NCBI GenBank assembly: GCA_023091665.1
Contig: JALJCQ010000004.1
Location: forward strand, 930,001 to 994,000
Direction of reading: 5' to 3'
DNA from: Pythium myriotylum
Taxonomy: Eukaryota; Oomycota; Peronosporomycetes; Pythiales; Pythiaceae
Length of the DNA: 64,000 nt
The notes below the pieces were generated by a model. It was not told the origin of the DNA, made no database searches, and was given only the letters and a program-made list of their open reading frames with translations. The position numbers and the translations under genes are program-made. Each line of letters starts with the position of its first letter. Within the stretch, counting starts at the first letter, position 1. Below are positions 1 through 11,024 of this stretch, piece after piece.

Positions 1-197
1 TCTGCAAGCGACTCCGACGTACGGCCTGCAGTTCTCGGCATCGAACGACGGAAGACTGGTCGGCTACTCCGACGCCGACTGGGCTGGCGACATCGAGTCA
101 CGTCGAAGCACCAGCGGCTACGTGTTCATGCTCAACGGCGGATGCATCAGCTGGCGCAGCAAGAAGCAGCGAACTGTCGCCCTCTCCTCGACCGAAG
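1..197 (+). pseudogene. copia pol fragment, RNase H region (stub)
   Basis: Plus-strand piece of the family's RNase H domain, read from base 2. It carries the SDADWAGD motif with the first catalytic aspartates and stops at the serine-serine-threonine-glutamate motif, where an antisense LTR begins. The last five bases are CGAAG. The same junction, in the opposite orientation, is found at 11024/11025, so this stub and fragment D end at an identical point. The rest of the element lies to the left of the window. It cannot encode anything useful by itself. Confidence 0.9.
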
Positions 198-556
198 TGT
201 TGGAAGGTCGCTTGGTTGGTGGGATGCAAAATGCAAAGTGAATTGATCGGGACTTAGTTCGCTGCTGCTACCTCTAAGCCGTCTGTGTGTGTCCTACGCT
301 ACCATAATCAAATGTATGTCCTACCTATCGTAAACATATGCAAACATAAACTGACTTCGTGGATACTTCAACGAAGTCGATGGGTGGCACTGGATTCAAA
401 CCAGAACCAGACGGAGAATCTTCCACATGTCGAATCTTCCACATGTCGAATCTTCCACGGAGAATCTTCTGCAGGAGAATCTTCTACAGCCGAGCTTCAA
501 CTGCCGAGCTTCAACTGGAATGATGACGCTGGGTTCGAGGCGCATCATCTTCAACA
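198..556 (-). repeat. LTR of copy A (3' LTR), 359 bp
   Basis: Reverse-complement LTR starting TGTTGGAAGG and ending CTTCAACA, with two copies of the 16-bp repeat. The polypurine tract of copy A abuts it at 557, which marks it as the 3' LTR. It encodes the last codons and the stop of copy A. Confidence 0.95.
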
Positions 557-3500
557 CTCCCCCTCGACTCGACTGCGTCTTGAACACCAAGCTTGGTGCG
601 GAGCACGTCGAACTGGACAGTGGGGATCGGCTTGGTCATGATGTCGGCAAGCATGTCTTGGGTCGGGCAATACTGCAGACACACTTGGCCGTCCTCGACC
701 TTCTCACGAACGAAGTGGTAGCGAATGTCGATGTGCTTGGTGCGCTTGTGGAACTCGGGGTTCTTGGCCAACGCGATCGCACCTTGGTTGTCTTCGTACA
801 CCGTGAGCGCTTGGTCGCTTGCAACTTCGCCGAGTTCGCACAGGAACGCCTTGAGCCACACGGCTTCTTGGATCGCTTCCGATAGAGCCATGTACTCTGC
901 TTCGGTCGAGGAGAGGGCGACAGTTCGCTGCTTCTTGCTGCAGCTGATGCATCCGCCGTTGAGCATGAACACGTAGCCGCTGGTGCTTCGACGTGACTCG
1001 ATGTCGCCAGCCCAGTCGGCGTCGGAGTAGCCGACCAGTCTTCCGTCGTTCGATGCCGAGAACTGCAGGCCGTAGGTCGGAGTCGCTTGCAGATACCGGA
1101 GCACACGCTTGAGAGCTTGCCAATGTGTTGGACACGGGTCCGCGGCGAACTGGCTGAGTGTGCCGACTGCCGCTGCGAGGTCTGGTCGAGTGCCGACCAT
1201 GAGGTACATCAGTGCGCCGACTGCACTTCGGTACGGCACGTTCTTCATTGTGTCTTCGTGCTTGCAACCACCTTCGCACATGGCCTTGGTCAGCTTGAGT
1301 CCGGGGTCTTGAGGGGTCCTCACTGGTTTGCAGTCTTGCATACCGAACTTGGTCAGGATCGACTGCAGGAACTTGGTCTGCCGCATGGTCACGTCGCCGG
1401 ACTTGGGATCTTGATCAACTTCCATGCCGAGGCAGTACTTGAGTTCGCCGAGGTCGGACATCTCGAAGCGTTCGCTGAGTGCACGCTTGGTCGCCGTGAG
1501 CAACTCGAGGCTGTTGCAGGCGAGGATGAGGTCGTCGACGTAGATCACCACGAAGATCATCGCTGAGCCGCTCCGCTTGACGTACACGCAGTGGTCCATC
1601 TCGCACTTGGTGAAGCCGACCTTGCGCATGAAGGCGTCGATGGTCTGGTTCCACATGCGTGGCGACTGCTTGAGACCGTAGAGCGAGCGCTTGAGCTTGC
1701 ACACGTAGTCGGGGTGGCGCTGGTCGACGAAGCCTTCGGGCTGCTTCATGTAGATTTCTTCGTCGAGGTTGCCGTTCAGGAACGCCGTCTTGACATCCAT
1801 CTGATGGATCATGAGCTTGTGTCGAGCGGCGATGCTGAGGATGGTGCGGATCGACGTGAACTTGGCGACGGGTGCGAATGTCTCTTCGAAGTCGATGCCG
1901 TACTTCTGCAGGAACCCCTTGGCAACGAGTCGAGCCTTGTACCGCTCGACGAGTCCTTCGGCGGTTTCCTTGACCTTGAACACCCACTTGCTGGTGATGG
2001 CCTTGCGTCCGGCTGGCAAAGGGACTAGGTCCCATGTCTCGTTCTTCTTGAGGGACTCAAGCTCGGAGTCGCAAGCTTCCTTCCAGTTGCTGGCGTCGTC
2101 GGATTCCATCGCCGACTTGAACGATGTCGGCAACTCTCCCCCTGAATTCACGACGAGAGCAAACTCTTCGTAATCTTGGTCTTCTCCCCCTTGTTCTTGC
2201 ACGTCTTCGCCTTCTTCGTCTTCATCTTCTACGCCTTCCTCTTCGATCGACGTGAGCAGTGCAGACAGATCTTCGAGCGATGTCCTTGGACCTTGCGTGG
2301 GTGGTGGAGTCGCACCACTTGTGCGTCCAACACGTCCGTAGCGCTTCTCAACTGGCGGTTCAGCCAGGTTCTCGAGCGAGTGCGTGCGAGAGTGGCGCTT
2401 GGACCCTGGTGCGTAGTCGACATTCGGCTGCTGGGCCGATGCTGGTGCTGCTGGACGCTGCGACCGCTGGCCCTGTTGCCACTCCGGTCGCTCGTAGCTG
2501 CGCTGACTTGGTGCTGGTGAGGCTGGCTGCTCACCCATGTCTTCATCATCTTGGTTGTCGGTTGCTTCATCCTGATCCTCATCATCTTCATCGTCGCGGA
2601 ACTCGACGGACTTGCTCCAGGGTTCTTCGCGCTTGCCATCGTCGAATGTGTCTTCCATGAACTGCGCGTCTCGACTGATGACGATCCGACCGGTTGCGAT
2701 TTCTTCAAACCGATACGCCTTCTCGTGGTCCGAGTAGCCGAGGAACCGACACAAGATGGCTCGGGCGTCGAACTTCGACCGCTTCTCCTTGGGCACGTGG
2801 ACGTACGCATGGCAGCCGAACACCTTGAAGTTGGCGAGCAAGGGCTTCTTCCCGTACCATTCTTCGTACGGCGACTTGTACAAGTCTTGAGCGCGGGTCG
2901 GAAGTCGGTTGCGAACTTCGACTGCAGTCATGACGGCTTCGCCCCAGTACTCGTCGGACAAGTTGGCATGGTGGAGCTTGCAACGACCACACTTACCGAT
3001 GGTTCGGTTCATGCGCTCCGCCACACCGTTCAACTGAGGCGTGTATGGCGGCGTGACGTCGTGCTCGATGCCACGCTTGCGGCAGAACTTGGCAAGCTTG
3101 GCCGACTGGTACTCGCCGCCGCCGTCGGTTCGAAGCACCTTGACTCGACGACCGGTTTGGTTCTCGGCCCAGTTGACGAACTCGACGAACTTGTCGTAGA
3201 CTTCGTCCTTGGACCGCATCAGGTACAACTTGCACAGTCGAGACTTGTCGTCGGTGAAGGTGGCAAAGTACTTCATGCCGCCGAAAGTCGGAGTCTTCAT
3301 GGGGCCGGCCACATCGCTGTACACGACGTCAAGCAGATTCGCAGACCGCTTGGTCGTGCCCGACTGGAACTTGACGCGAGTCAGCTTGCCGAGTGCACAG
3401 CCTTCACAGACCTCCCACTCCTGCACAGACCCAATGTCGAGTCCGTCGGCGAGGTCCTTCTTGACGATGGCTTCGAGTCCGCTGAAGCCGATGTGACCGA

Positions 3501-4875
3501 GTCGGAGGTGCCACAGGTACGACTTGGACATGGCGCGACCTCGTCTTGCACTGGCGGCGTGGGCTGCTTCAGTCGACACTGGAGACATGTTGAGCTTGAA
3601 CAGACCCTTGCCGATGCGAGTGCCGATGGTCCGCTTGGCGCCCTTCAGCATGACAAAGCAACCGTCCTTGTCGAACGTCACGGGAGCAACGTCCTCCGTG
3701 AATCTTCCGACCGAGAACAGGTTGCGGCTGAGCTTGGGGATATGCCACACGTTGGTGAGCAAACCCTTCTTGACACCGCTTGGAGTCTTCATCGACATGA
3801 GAATGTCTCCCACGCCGACCGCTTGGACCGTGCCATCATCGGCCAGATGCACGTCGACTGGGTCAATCTTCTTGTAGTTCATCATGAACTGCTTGGTTCG
3901 CGACATGTGCTGAGTCGCACCCGAGTCGACCAACCACGCCGTGGATTGACTCGACTTGCCTTGGGTCTTCCCGACCGAGAACAGGTACTCGCCGGGGTCT
4001 TCATCTCGCGCAAGGTTGGCTCGCTGGAACCGTTGCCGAGGGTTGCCGTTTCCGTTTCCGTTGCCGCCGGAGTTGCCGTTGCCGTTGCCGTTGCCGTTGT
4101 CCTTGACACGCGAGTGGCACTCCGCGGCCCAATGACCGATCTTGCCGCAGTAGTTGCACGTGCCAGTCTTCTTGACTGCACGGCCCTTGGGCTTCGCGTC
4201 ACTTGTCATGAACGCTTGGCCAAGCGTGGCTCCGTCGCCACCTTGCTCCTTGCGCTTCATGTCTTCATGGAGCAGCCGAGACGTCACGAGTTCCCACGTG
4301 AGCGCGTCGACACGCGACTCCAACGCCGTGATGAGGAACTGGTACGACTCGCTGAGACTGCCGAGAAGCGTGATCACCAAGTCGTCTTCGCTGACCGGAG
4401 CGCCGACTGCGTCGAGTTGCTCGGCCAGGGTCTTGAGCTTGTTGATGTGCGTGAGCACATCGTCACCTTCTTCCATCATGGTCGTGAAGAAACGACGACG
4501 AAGAAAGAGCTTGTTGGCAAGGCTCTTCTTCTCGAAGTGTTCTTCCAGTCTTGACCATGCATCTTGCGCACCACTCGCCGACCGAACCAGCGGGAGCTGC
4601 GAGTCTTCCATCGCGAGACAGATCATCGCGAGCGCCTTGCGAGACTTCTTCTTGAAGAGGGCTCGGTCCGCGTCGGTCTGGCACTGCTCGAGTTTGACCT
4701 CTCCACAGACAACTTCCCAGACGTCGCGTTCTTCGAGCACCATCTGCATCTTGAACTTCCATGTGTGGAAGTTGGTTCCGTCGAACTTGTTGATGCGGGC
4801 TGGGGTGGTCGAATCCATGGCGAAGGCTGGGGAGGCGAAGTCGGTGGAGGCAGAGTCGGCTGGGCTTGGGCTCAT
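511..4875 (-). CDS. gag-pol: Gag-Pol polyprotein of copy A (1,454 aa)
   Basis: One uninterrupted frame. The start is the ATG at 4875, 5 bp inside the body and within the primer-binding site; an upstream in-frame extension would need a TTG in the LTR. Domains: UBN2-like Gag (about residues 25-210, [10 protein letters not shown] near the start); CCHC knuckle C240-X2-C-X4-H-X4-C253; Asn/Gly-rich linker 260-278; protease DSG 317-319; integrase zinc finger H456, H461, C490, C493; integrase triad D521, D584, E620 (35 residues between the last two); acidic hinge about 760-900; reverse transcriptase with D1027 and YVDD 1112-1115; RNase H D1285, E1325, D1362, D1411. The stop is inside the 3' LTR. Oddity: a 3-bp deletion replaces the usual Trp-Arg near residue 1312 with one Cys. 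By family knowledge it makes virus-like particles and copies RNA into integrated DNA; activity here is unproven. Confidence 0.95.
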   Translation of the reverse strand: MSPSPADSASTDFASPAFAMDSTTPARINKFDGTNFHTWKFKMQMVLEERDVWEVVCGEVKLEQCQTDADRALFKKKSRKALAMICLAMEDSQLPLVRSASGAQDAWSRLEEHFEKKSLANKLFLRRRFFTTMMEEGDDVLTHINKLKTLAEQLDAVGAPVSEDDLVITLLGSLSESYQFLITALESRVDALTWELVTSRLLHEDMKRKEQGGDGATLGQAFMTSDAKPKGRAVKKTGTCNYCGKIGHWAAECHSRVKDNGNGNGNGNSGGNGNGNGNPRQRFQRANLARDEDPGEYLFSVGKTQGKSSQSTAWLVDSGATQHMSRTKQFMMNYKKIDPVDVHLADDGTVQAVGVGDILMSMKTPSGVKKGLLTNVWHIPKLSRNLFSVGRFTEDVAPVTFDKDGCFVMLKGAKRTIGTRIGKGLFKLNMSPVSTEAAHAASARRGRAMSKSYLWHLRLGHIGFSGLEAIVKKDLADGLDIGSVQEWEVCEGCALGKLTRVKFQSGTTKRSANLLDVVYSDVAGPMKTPTFGGMKYFATFTDDKSRLCKLYLMRSKDEVYDKFVEFVNWAENQTGRRVKVLRTDGGGEYQSAKLAKFCRKRGIEHDVTPPYTPQLNGVAERMNRTIGKCGRCKLHHANLSDEYWGEAVMTAVEVRNRLPTRAQDLYKSPYEEWYGKKPLLANFKVFGCHAYVHVPKEKRSKFDARAILCRFLGYSDHEKAYRFEEIATGRIVISRDAQFMEDTFDDGKREEPWSKSVEFRDDEDDEDQDEATDNQDDEDMGEQPASPAPSQRSYERPEWQQGQRSQRPAAPASAQQPNVDYAPGSKRHSRTHSLENLAEPPVEKRYGRVGRTSGATPPPTQGPRTSLEDLSALLTSIEEEGVEDEDEEGEDVQEQGGEDQDYEEFALVVNSGGELPTSFKSAMESDDASNWKEACDSELESLKKNETWDLVPLPAGRKAITSKWVFKVKETAEGLVERYKARLVAKGFLQKYGIDFEETFAPVAKFTSIRTILSIAARHKLMIHQMDVKTAFLNGNLDEEIYMKQPEGFVDQRHPDYVCKLKRSLYGLKQSPRMWNQTIDAFMRKVGFTKCEMDHCVYVKRSGSAMIFVVIYVDDLILACNSLELLTATKRALSERFEMSDLGELKYCLGMEVDQDPKSGDVTMRQTKFLQSILTKFGMQDCKPVRTPQDPGLKLTKAMCEGGCKHEDTMKNVPYRSAVGALMYLMVGTRPDLAAAVGTLSQFAADPCPTHWQALKRVLRYLQATPTYGLQFSASNDGRLVGYSDADWAGDIESRRSTSGYVFMLNGGCISCSKKQRTVALSSTEAEYMALSEAIQEAVWLKAFLCELGEVASDQALTVYEDNQGAIALAKNPEFHKRTKHIDIRYHFVREKVEDGQVCLQYCPTQDMLADIMTKPIPTVQFDVLRTKLGVQDAVESRGSVEDDAPRTQRHHSS
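557..567 (-). promoter_or_regulatory. Polypurine tract of copy A
   Basis: On the minus strand this reads TCGAGGGGGAG and directly abuts the 3' LTR. It is the expected start of plus-strand DNA synthesis. It is also translated, because the gag-pol frame runs across it. Confidence 0.88.
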
Positions 4876-4879
4876 AACC
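4867..4879 (-). promoter_or_regulatory. Primer-binding site of copy A, initiator tRNA-Met anticodon type
   Basis: On the minus strand GGTTATGAGCCCA follows the LTR with no gap. It is complementary to the anticodon stem-loop of eukaryotic initiator tRNA-Met (GGGCUCAUAACC in yeast-type sequences), not to a tRNA 3' end. Drosophila copia is known to use such an internal-site half-tRNA primer. The ATG within this site is the gag start codon. Confidence 0.82.
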
Positions 4880-5236
4880 TGTTGGAAGGTCGCTTGGTTG
4901 GTGGGATGCAAAATGCAAAGTGAATTGATCGGGACTTAGTTCGCTACTGCTACCTCTAAGCCGTCTGTGTGTGTCCTACGCTACCATAATCAAATGTATG
5001 CTACCTATCGTAAACATATGCAAACATAAACTGACTTCGTGGATACTTCAACGAAGTCGATGGGTGGCACTGGATTCAAACCAGAACCAGACGGAGAATC
5101 TTCCACATGTCGAATCTTCCACATGTCGAATCTTCCACGGAGAATCTTCTGCAGGAGAATCTTCTACAGCCGAGCTTCAACTGCCGAGCTTCAACTGGAA
5201 TGATGACGCTGGGTTCGAGGCGCATCATCTTCAACA
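4880..5236 (-). repeat. LTR of copy A (5' LTR), 357 bp
   Basis: Two copies of the 16-bp repeat. Two bases are missing near 5000 relative to the 359-bp form, so it differs from its partner at 198-556. The right flank CATCT belongs to copy B. Confidence 0.95.
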
Positions 5237-8200
5237 CATCTCGCACTTGGTGAAGCCGACCTTGCGCATGAAGGCGTCGATGGTCTGGTTCCACATGCGT
5301 GGCGACTGCTTGAGACCGTAGAGCGAGCGCTTGAGCTTGCACACGTAGTCGGGGTGGCGCTGGTCGACGAAGCCTTCGGGCTGCTTCATGTAGATTTCTT
5401 CGTCGAGGTTGCCGTTCAGGAACGCCGTCTTGACATCCATCTGATGGATCATGAGCTTGTGTCGAGCGGCGATGCTGAGGATGGTGCGGATCGACGTGAA
5501 CTTGGCGACGGGTGCGAACGTCTCTTCGAAGTCGATGCCGTACTTCTGCAGGAACCCCTTGGCAACGAGTCGAGCCTTGTACCGCTCGACGAGTCCTTCG
5601 GCGGTTTCCTTGACCTTGAACACCCACTTGCTGGTGATGGCCTTGCGTCCGGCTGGCAAAGGGACTAGGTCCCAGGTCTCGTTCTTCTTGAGCGACTCGA
5701 GCTCGGAGTCGCAGGCTTCCTTCCAGTTGCTGGCGTCGTCGGATTCCATCGCCGACTTGAACGATGTCGGCAACTCTCCCCCTGAATTCACGACGAGAGC
5801 AAACGCTTCGAGATCGTAATCTTGGTCTTCTCCCCCTTGTTCTTGCACGTCTTCGCCTTCTTCGTCTTCATCTTCTACGCCTTCCTCTTCGATCGACGTG
5901 AGCAGTGCAGACAGATCTTCGAGCGATGTCCTTGAACCTTGCGTGGGTGGTGGAGTCGCACCACTTGTGCGACCAACACGTCCGTAGCGCTTCTCAACTG
6001 GCGGTTCAGCCAGGTTCTCGAGCGAGTGCGTGCGAGAGTGGCGCTTGGACCCTGGTGCGTAGTCGACATTCGGCTGCTGGGCCGATGCTGGTGCTGCTGG
6101 ACGCTGCGACCGCTGGCCCTGTTGCCACTCCGGTCGCTCGTAGCTGCGCTGACTTGGTGCTGGTGAGGCTGGCTGCTCACCCATGTCTTCATCATCTTGG
6201 TTGTCGGTTGCTTCATCTTGATCTTCATCATCTTCATCGCCGCGGAACTCGACGGACTTGCTCCAGGGTTCTTCGCGCATGCCATCGTCGAATGTGTCTT
6301 CCATGAACTGCGCGTCTCGACTGATGACGATCCGACCGGTTGCGATTTCTTCAAACCGATACGCCTTCTCGTGGTCCGAGTAGCCGAGGAACCGACACAA
6401 GATGGCTCGGGCGTCGAACTTCGACCGCTTCTCCTTGGGCACGTGGACGTACGCATGGCAGCCGAACACCTTGAAGTTGGCGAGCAAGGGCTTCTTCCCG
6501 TACCATTCTTCGTACGGCGACTTGTACAAGTCTTGAGCGCGGGTCGGAAGTCGGTTGCGAACTTCGACTGCAGTCATGACGGCTTCGCCCCAGTACTCGT
6601 CGGACAAGTTGGCATGGTGGAGCTTGCAACGACCACACTCACCGATGGTTCGGTTCATGCGCTCCGCCACACCGTTCAACTGAGGCGTGTATGGCGGCGT
6701 GACGTCGTGCTCGATGCCACGCTTGCGGCAGAACTTGGCAAGCTTGGCCGACTGGTACTCGCCGCCGCCGTCGGTTCGAAGCACCTTGACTCGACGACCG
6801 GTTTGGTTCTCGGCCCAGTTGACGAACTCGACGAACTTGTCGTAGACTTCGTCCTTGGACCGCATCAGGTACAACTTGCACAGTCGAGACTTGTCGTCGG
6901 TGAAGGTGGCAAAGTACTTCATGCCGCCGAAAGTCGGAGTCTTCATGGGGCCGGCCACATCGCTGTACACGACGTCAAGCAGATTCGCAGACCGCTTGGT
7001 CGTGCCCGACTGGAACTTGACGCGAGTCAGCTTGCCGAGTGCACAGCCTTCACAGACCTCCCACTCCTGCACAGACCCAATGTCGAGTCCGTCGGCGAGG
7101 TCCTTCTTGACGATGGCTTCGAGTCCGCTGAAGCCGATGTGACCGAGTCGGAGGTGCCACAGGTACGACTTGGACATGGCGCGACCTCGTCTTGCACTGG
7201 CGGCGTGGGCTGCTTCAGTCGATACTGGAGACATGTTGAGCTTGAACAGACCCTTGCCGATTCGGGTGCCGATGGTCCGCTTGGCGCCCTTGAGAACGAC
7301 GAAGCAACCGTCCTTGTCGAACGTCACGGGAGCAACGTCCTCCGTGAATCTTCCGACCGAGAACAGGTTGCGGCTGAGCTTGGGGATATGCCACACGTTG
7401 GTGAGCAAACCCTTCTTGACACCGCTTGGAGTCTTCATCGACATGAGAATGTCTCCCACGCCGACCGCTTGGACCGTGCCATCATCGGCCAGATGCACGT
7501 CGACTGGGTCAATCTTCTTGTAGTTCATCATGAACTGCTTGGTTCGCGACATGTGCTGAGTCGCACCCGAGTCGACCAACCACGCCGTGGATTGACTCGA
7601 CTTGCCTTGGGTCTTCCCGACCGAGAACAGGTACTCGCCGGGGTCTTCATCTCGCGCAAGGTTGGCTCGCTGGAACCGTTGCCGAGGGTTGCCGTTTCCG
7701 TTTCCGTTGCCGCCGGAGTTGCCGTTGCCGTTGCCGTTGCCGTTGTCCTTGACACGCGAGTGGCACTCCGCGGCCCAATGACCGATCTTGCCGCAGTAGT
7801 TGCACGTGCCAGTCTTCTTGACTGCACGGCCCTTGGGCTTCGCGTCACTTGTCATGAACGCTTGGCCAAGCGTGGCTCCGTCGCCACCTTGCTCCTTGCG
7901 CTTCATGTCTTCATGGAGCAGCCGAGACGTCACGAGTTCCCACGTGAGCGCGTCGACACGCGACTCCAACGCCGTGATGAGGAACTGGTACGACTCGCTG
8001 AGACTGCCGAGAAGCGTGATCACCAAGTCGTCTTCGCTGACCGGAGCGCCGACTGCGTCGAGTTGCTCGGCCAGGGTCTTGAGCTTGTTGATGTGCGTGA
8101 GCACATCGTCACCTTCTTCCATCATGGTCGTGAAGAAACGACGACGAAGAAAGAGCTTGTTGGCAAGGCTCTTCTTCTCGAAGTGTTCTTCCAGTCTTGA

Positions 8201-8521
8201 CCATGCATCTTGCGCACCACTCGCCGACCGAACCAGCGGGAGCTGCGAGTCTTCCATCGCGAGACAGATCATCGCGAGCGCCTTGCGAGACTTCTTCTTG
8301 AAGAGGGCTCGGTCCGCGTCGGTCTGGCACTGCTCGAGTTTGACCTCTCCACAGACAACTTCCCAGACGTCGCGTTCTTCGAGCACCATCTGCATCTTGA
8401 ACTTCCATGTGTGGAAGTTGGTTCCGTCGAACTTGTTGATGCGGGCTGGGGTGGTCGAATCCATGGCGAAGGCTGGGGAGGCGAAGTCGGTGGAGGCAGA
8501 GTCGGCTGGGCTTGGGCTCAT
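5237..8521 (-). pseudogene. Gag-Pol of copy B, truncated in the reverse transcriptase
   Basis: Open from the ATG at 8521 through Gag, CCHC knuckle, DSG protease, HHCC/DDE integrase and the first RT aspartate ([10 protein letters not shown]), then broken at the CEM residues that precede the YVDD motif. The frame leaks a short way into the adjoining LTR. About 1,093 family residues remain of roughly 1,455, with no YVDD and no RNase H. The hinge has the longer Asp-Leu-Glu-Ala-Phe form, unlike copy A, so B is not a simple duplicate of A. Confidence 0.92.
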
Positions 8522-8525
8522 AACC

Positions 8526-8884
8526 TGTTGGAAGGTCGCTTGGTTGGTGGGATGCAAAATGCAAAGTGAATTGATCGGGACTTAGTTCGCTACTGCTACC
8601 TCTAAGCCGTCTGTGTGTGTCCTACGCTACCATAATCAAATGTATGTCCTACCTATCGTAAACATATGCAAACATAAACTGACTTCGTGGATACTTCAAC
8701 GAAGTCGATGGGTGGCACTGGATTCAAACCAGAACCAGACGGAGAATCTTCCACATGTCGAATCTTCCACATGTCGAATCTTCCACGGAGAATCTTCTGC
8801 AGGAGAATCTTCTACAGCCGAGCTTCAACTGCCGAGCTTCAACTGGAATGATGACGCTGGGTTCGAGGCGCATCATCTTCAACA
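8526..8884 (-). repeat. LTR of copy B (5' LTR), 359 bp
   Basis: Reverse-complement LTR with two 16-bp repeat units. It is followed on the right by CGCAC, the first bases of plus-strand copy C, so this is where B was inserted into C in antisense. The matching left CGCAC is not in the window. Confidence 0.95.
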
Positions 8885-10708
8885 CGCACAAGCGGTGCGA
8901 CTCCACCACCCACGCAAGGTTCAAGGACATCGCTCGAAGATCTGTCTGCACTGCTCACGTCGATCGAAGAGGAAGGCGTAGAAGATGAAGACGAAGAAGG
9001 CGAAGACGTGCAAGAACAAGGGGGAGAAGACCAAGATTACGATCTCGAAGCGTTTGCTCTCGTCGTGAATTCAGGGGGAGAGTTGCCGACATCGTTCAAG
9101 TCGGCGATGGAATCCGACGACGCCAGCAACTGGAAGGAAGCCTGCGACTCCGAGCTCGAGTCGCTCAAGAAGAACGAGACCTGGGACCTAGTCCCTTTGC
9201 CAGCCGGACGCAAGGCCATCACCAGCAAGTGGGTGTTCAAGGTCAAGGAAACCGCCGAAGGACTCGTCGAACGGTACAAGGCTCGACTCGTTGCCAAGGG
9301 GTTCCTGCAGAAGTACGGCATCGACTTCGAAGAGACATTCGCACCCGTCGCCAAGTTCACGTCGATCCGCACCATCCTCAGCATCGCCGCTCGACACAAG
9401 CTCATGATCCATCAGATGGATGTCAAGACGGCGTTCCTGAACGGCAACCTCGACGAAGAAATCTACATGAAGCAGCCCGAAGGCTTCGTCGACCAGCGCC
9501 ACCCCGACTACGTGTGCAAGCTGAAGCGCTCGCTCTACGGTCTCAAGCAGTCGCCACGCATGTGGAACCAGACCATCGACGCCTTCATGCGCAAGGTCGG
9601 CTTCACCAAGTGCGAGATGGACCACTGCGTGTACGTCAAGCGGAGCGGCTCAGCGATGATCTTCGTGGTGATCTACGTCGACGACCTCATCCTCGCCTGC
9701 AACAGCCTCGAGTTGCTCACGGCGACCAAGCGTGCACTCAGCGAACGCTTCGAGATGTCCGACCTCGGCGAACTCAAGTACTGCCTCGGCATGGAAGTTG
9801 ATCAAGATCCCAAGTCCGGCGACGTGACCATGCGGCAGACCAAGTTCCTGCAGTCGATCCTGACCAAGTTCGGCATGCAAGACTGCAAACCAGTGAGGAC
9901 CCCTCAAGACCCCGGACTCAAGCTGACCAAGGCCATGTGTGAAGGTGGTTGCAAGCACGAAGACACAATGAAGAACGTGCCGTACCGAAGTGCAGTCGGC
10001 GCACTCATGTACCTCATGGTCGGCACTCGACCAGACCTCGCAGCGGCAGTCGGCACACTCAGCCAGTTCGCCGCGGACCCGTGTCCAACACATTGGCAAG
10101 CTCTCAAGCGTGTGCTCCGGTATCTGCAAGCGACTCCGACGTACGGCCTGCAGTTCTCGGCACCGAACGACGGAAGACTGGTCGGCTACTCCGACGCCGA
10201 CTGGGCTGGCGACATCGAGTCACGTCGAAGCACCAGCGGCTACGTGTTCATGCTCAACGGCGGATGCATCAGCTGGCGCAGCAAGAAGCAGCGAACTGTC
10301 GCCCTCTCCTCGACCGAAGCAGAGTACATGGCTCTATCGGAAGCGATCCAAGAAGCCGTGTGGCTCAAGGCGTTCCTGTGCGAACTCGGCGAAGTTGCAA
10401 GCGACCAAGCGCTCACGGTGTACGAAGACAACCAAGGTGCGATCGCGTTGGCCAAGAACCCCGAGTTCCACAAGCGCACCAAGCACATCGACATTCGCTA
10501 CCACTTCGTTCGTGAGAAGGTCGAGGACGGCCAAGTGTGTCTGCAGTATTGCCCGACCCAAGACATGCTTGCCGACATCATGACCAAGCCGATCCCCACT
10601 GTCCAGTTCGACGTGCTCCGCACCAAGCTTGGTGTTCAAGACGCAGTCGAGTCGAGGGGGAGTGTTGAAGATGATGCGCCTCGAACCCAGCGTCATCATT
10701 CCAGTTGA
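8885..10708 (+). pseudogene. Pol of copy C: hinge, reverse transcriptase and RNase H
   Basis: Reading frame open from the first base of C to the stop inside the 3' LTR, about 607 codons. It contains the acidic hinge, the RT motifs [10 protein letters not shown] and YVDDLILA, and the RNase H motifs [20 protein letters not shown] and ADIMTK. A Ser to Pro change precedes the NDGR motif. Gag, protease and integrase are missing and there is no native start codon, so it is a remnant despite its intact catalytic motifs. Confidence 0.92.
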
Positions 10709-11024
10709 AGCTCGGCAGTTGAAGCTCGGCTGTAGAAGATTCTCCTGCAGAAGATTCTCCGTGGAAGATTCGACATGTGGAAGATTCGACATGTGGAAGA
10801 TTCTCCGTCTGGTTCTGGTTTGAATCCAGTGCCACCCATCGACTTCGTTGAAGTATCCACGAAGTCAGTTTATGTTTGCATATGTTTACGATAGGTAGGA
10901 CATACATTTGATTATGGTAGCGTAGGACACACACAGACGGCTTAGAGGTAGCAGCAGCGAACTACTAAGTCCCGATCAATTCACTTTGCATTTTGCATCC
11001 CACCAACCAAGCGACCTTCCAACA
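10663..11024 (+). repeat. LTR of copy C (3' LTR), 362 bp
   Basis: Two 16-bp units plus a 3-bp duplication that makes ACTACTAAG in place of ACTAAG near its right end. Only the LTR at 23951-24312 shares this mark, and both are followed by CTTCGGTCGAGG. That links them as copies of one junction. Confidence 0.95.

Larger units (their letters stand above)
198..5236 (-). mobile_element. Copy A: full-length copia LTR retrotransposon
   Basis: Complete element of 5,039 bp on the minus strand: 5' LTR 4880-5236, primer-binding site, single gag-pol frame, polypurine tract, 3' LTR 198-556. The outer flanks do not match: CGAAG on the left (plus-strand RNase H stub) and CATCT on the right (minus-strand copy B). 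It therefore lacks a target-site duplication, although other complete copies in the window have one. The simplest reading is that its two ends come from different insertions joined by recombination between LTRs or bodies. The coding frame is open. Confidence 0.95.
5237..8884 (-). mobile_element. Copy B: 3'-truncated copia element
   Basis: Minus-strand element with its 5' LTR (8526-8884), primer site (8513-8525), gag, protease, integrase and most of the reverse transcriptase. It is cut at the KCEM motif, just before the YVDD catalytic motif, by the LTR of copy A. No remainder of B (late RT, RNase H, 3' LTR) continues on the left of copy A in the window. The right flank is CGCAC in copy C. Confidence 0.92.
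8885..11024 (+). mobile_element. Copy C: 5'-truncated copia element
   Basis: Plus-strand 3' portion of an element: end of the integrase-RT hinge, complete RT and RNase H, polypurine tract (10652-10662) and 3' LTR (10663-11024). Its 5' part is absent because the minus-strand LTR of copy B abuts it. Its 3' LTR is followed by CTTCG at the start of minus-strand fragment D, so C was probably inserted into the RNase H region of D. The partner CTTCG is not in the window. Confidence 0.92.

Noticed and set aside
2551..4554. Open frames of about 560-670 codons antisense to gag-protease-integrase (also at 12685, 18431, 28163, 39210, 57370).
   Set aside because: They mirror the sense frame exactly, lack any recognisable domain and follow from the codon bias of gag-pol. 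Their repetition across copies only reflects homology. An antisense RNA is possible but nothing in the sequence shows it.
4876..4911. N-terminal extension of gag-pol by 12 residues from a TTG in the LTR.
   Set aside because: The first ATG in frame is at 4875 inside the primer site; a TTG start in an LTR upstream of it is unlikely in a eukaryote.
10663..11024. Solo LTRs.
   Set aside because: Every LTR here has a body of the right orientation on at least one side (primer site or polypurine tract), so none is a true solo LTR.
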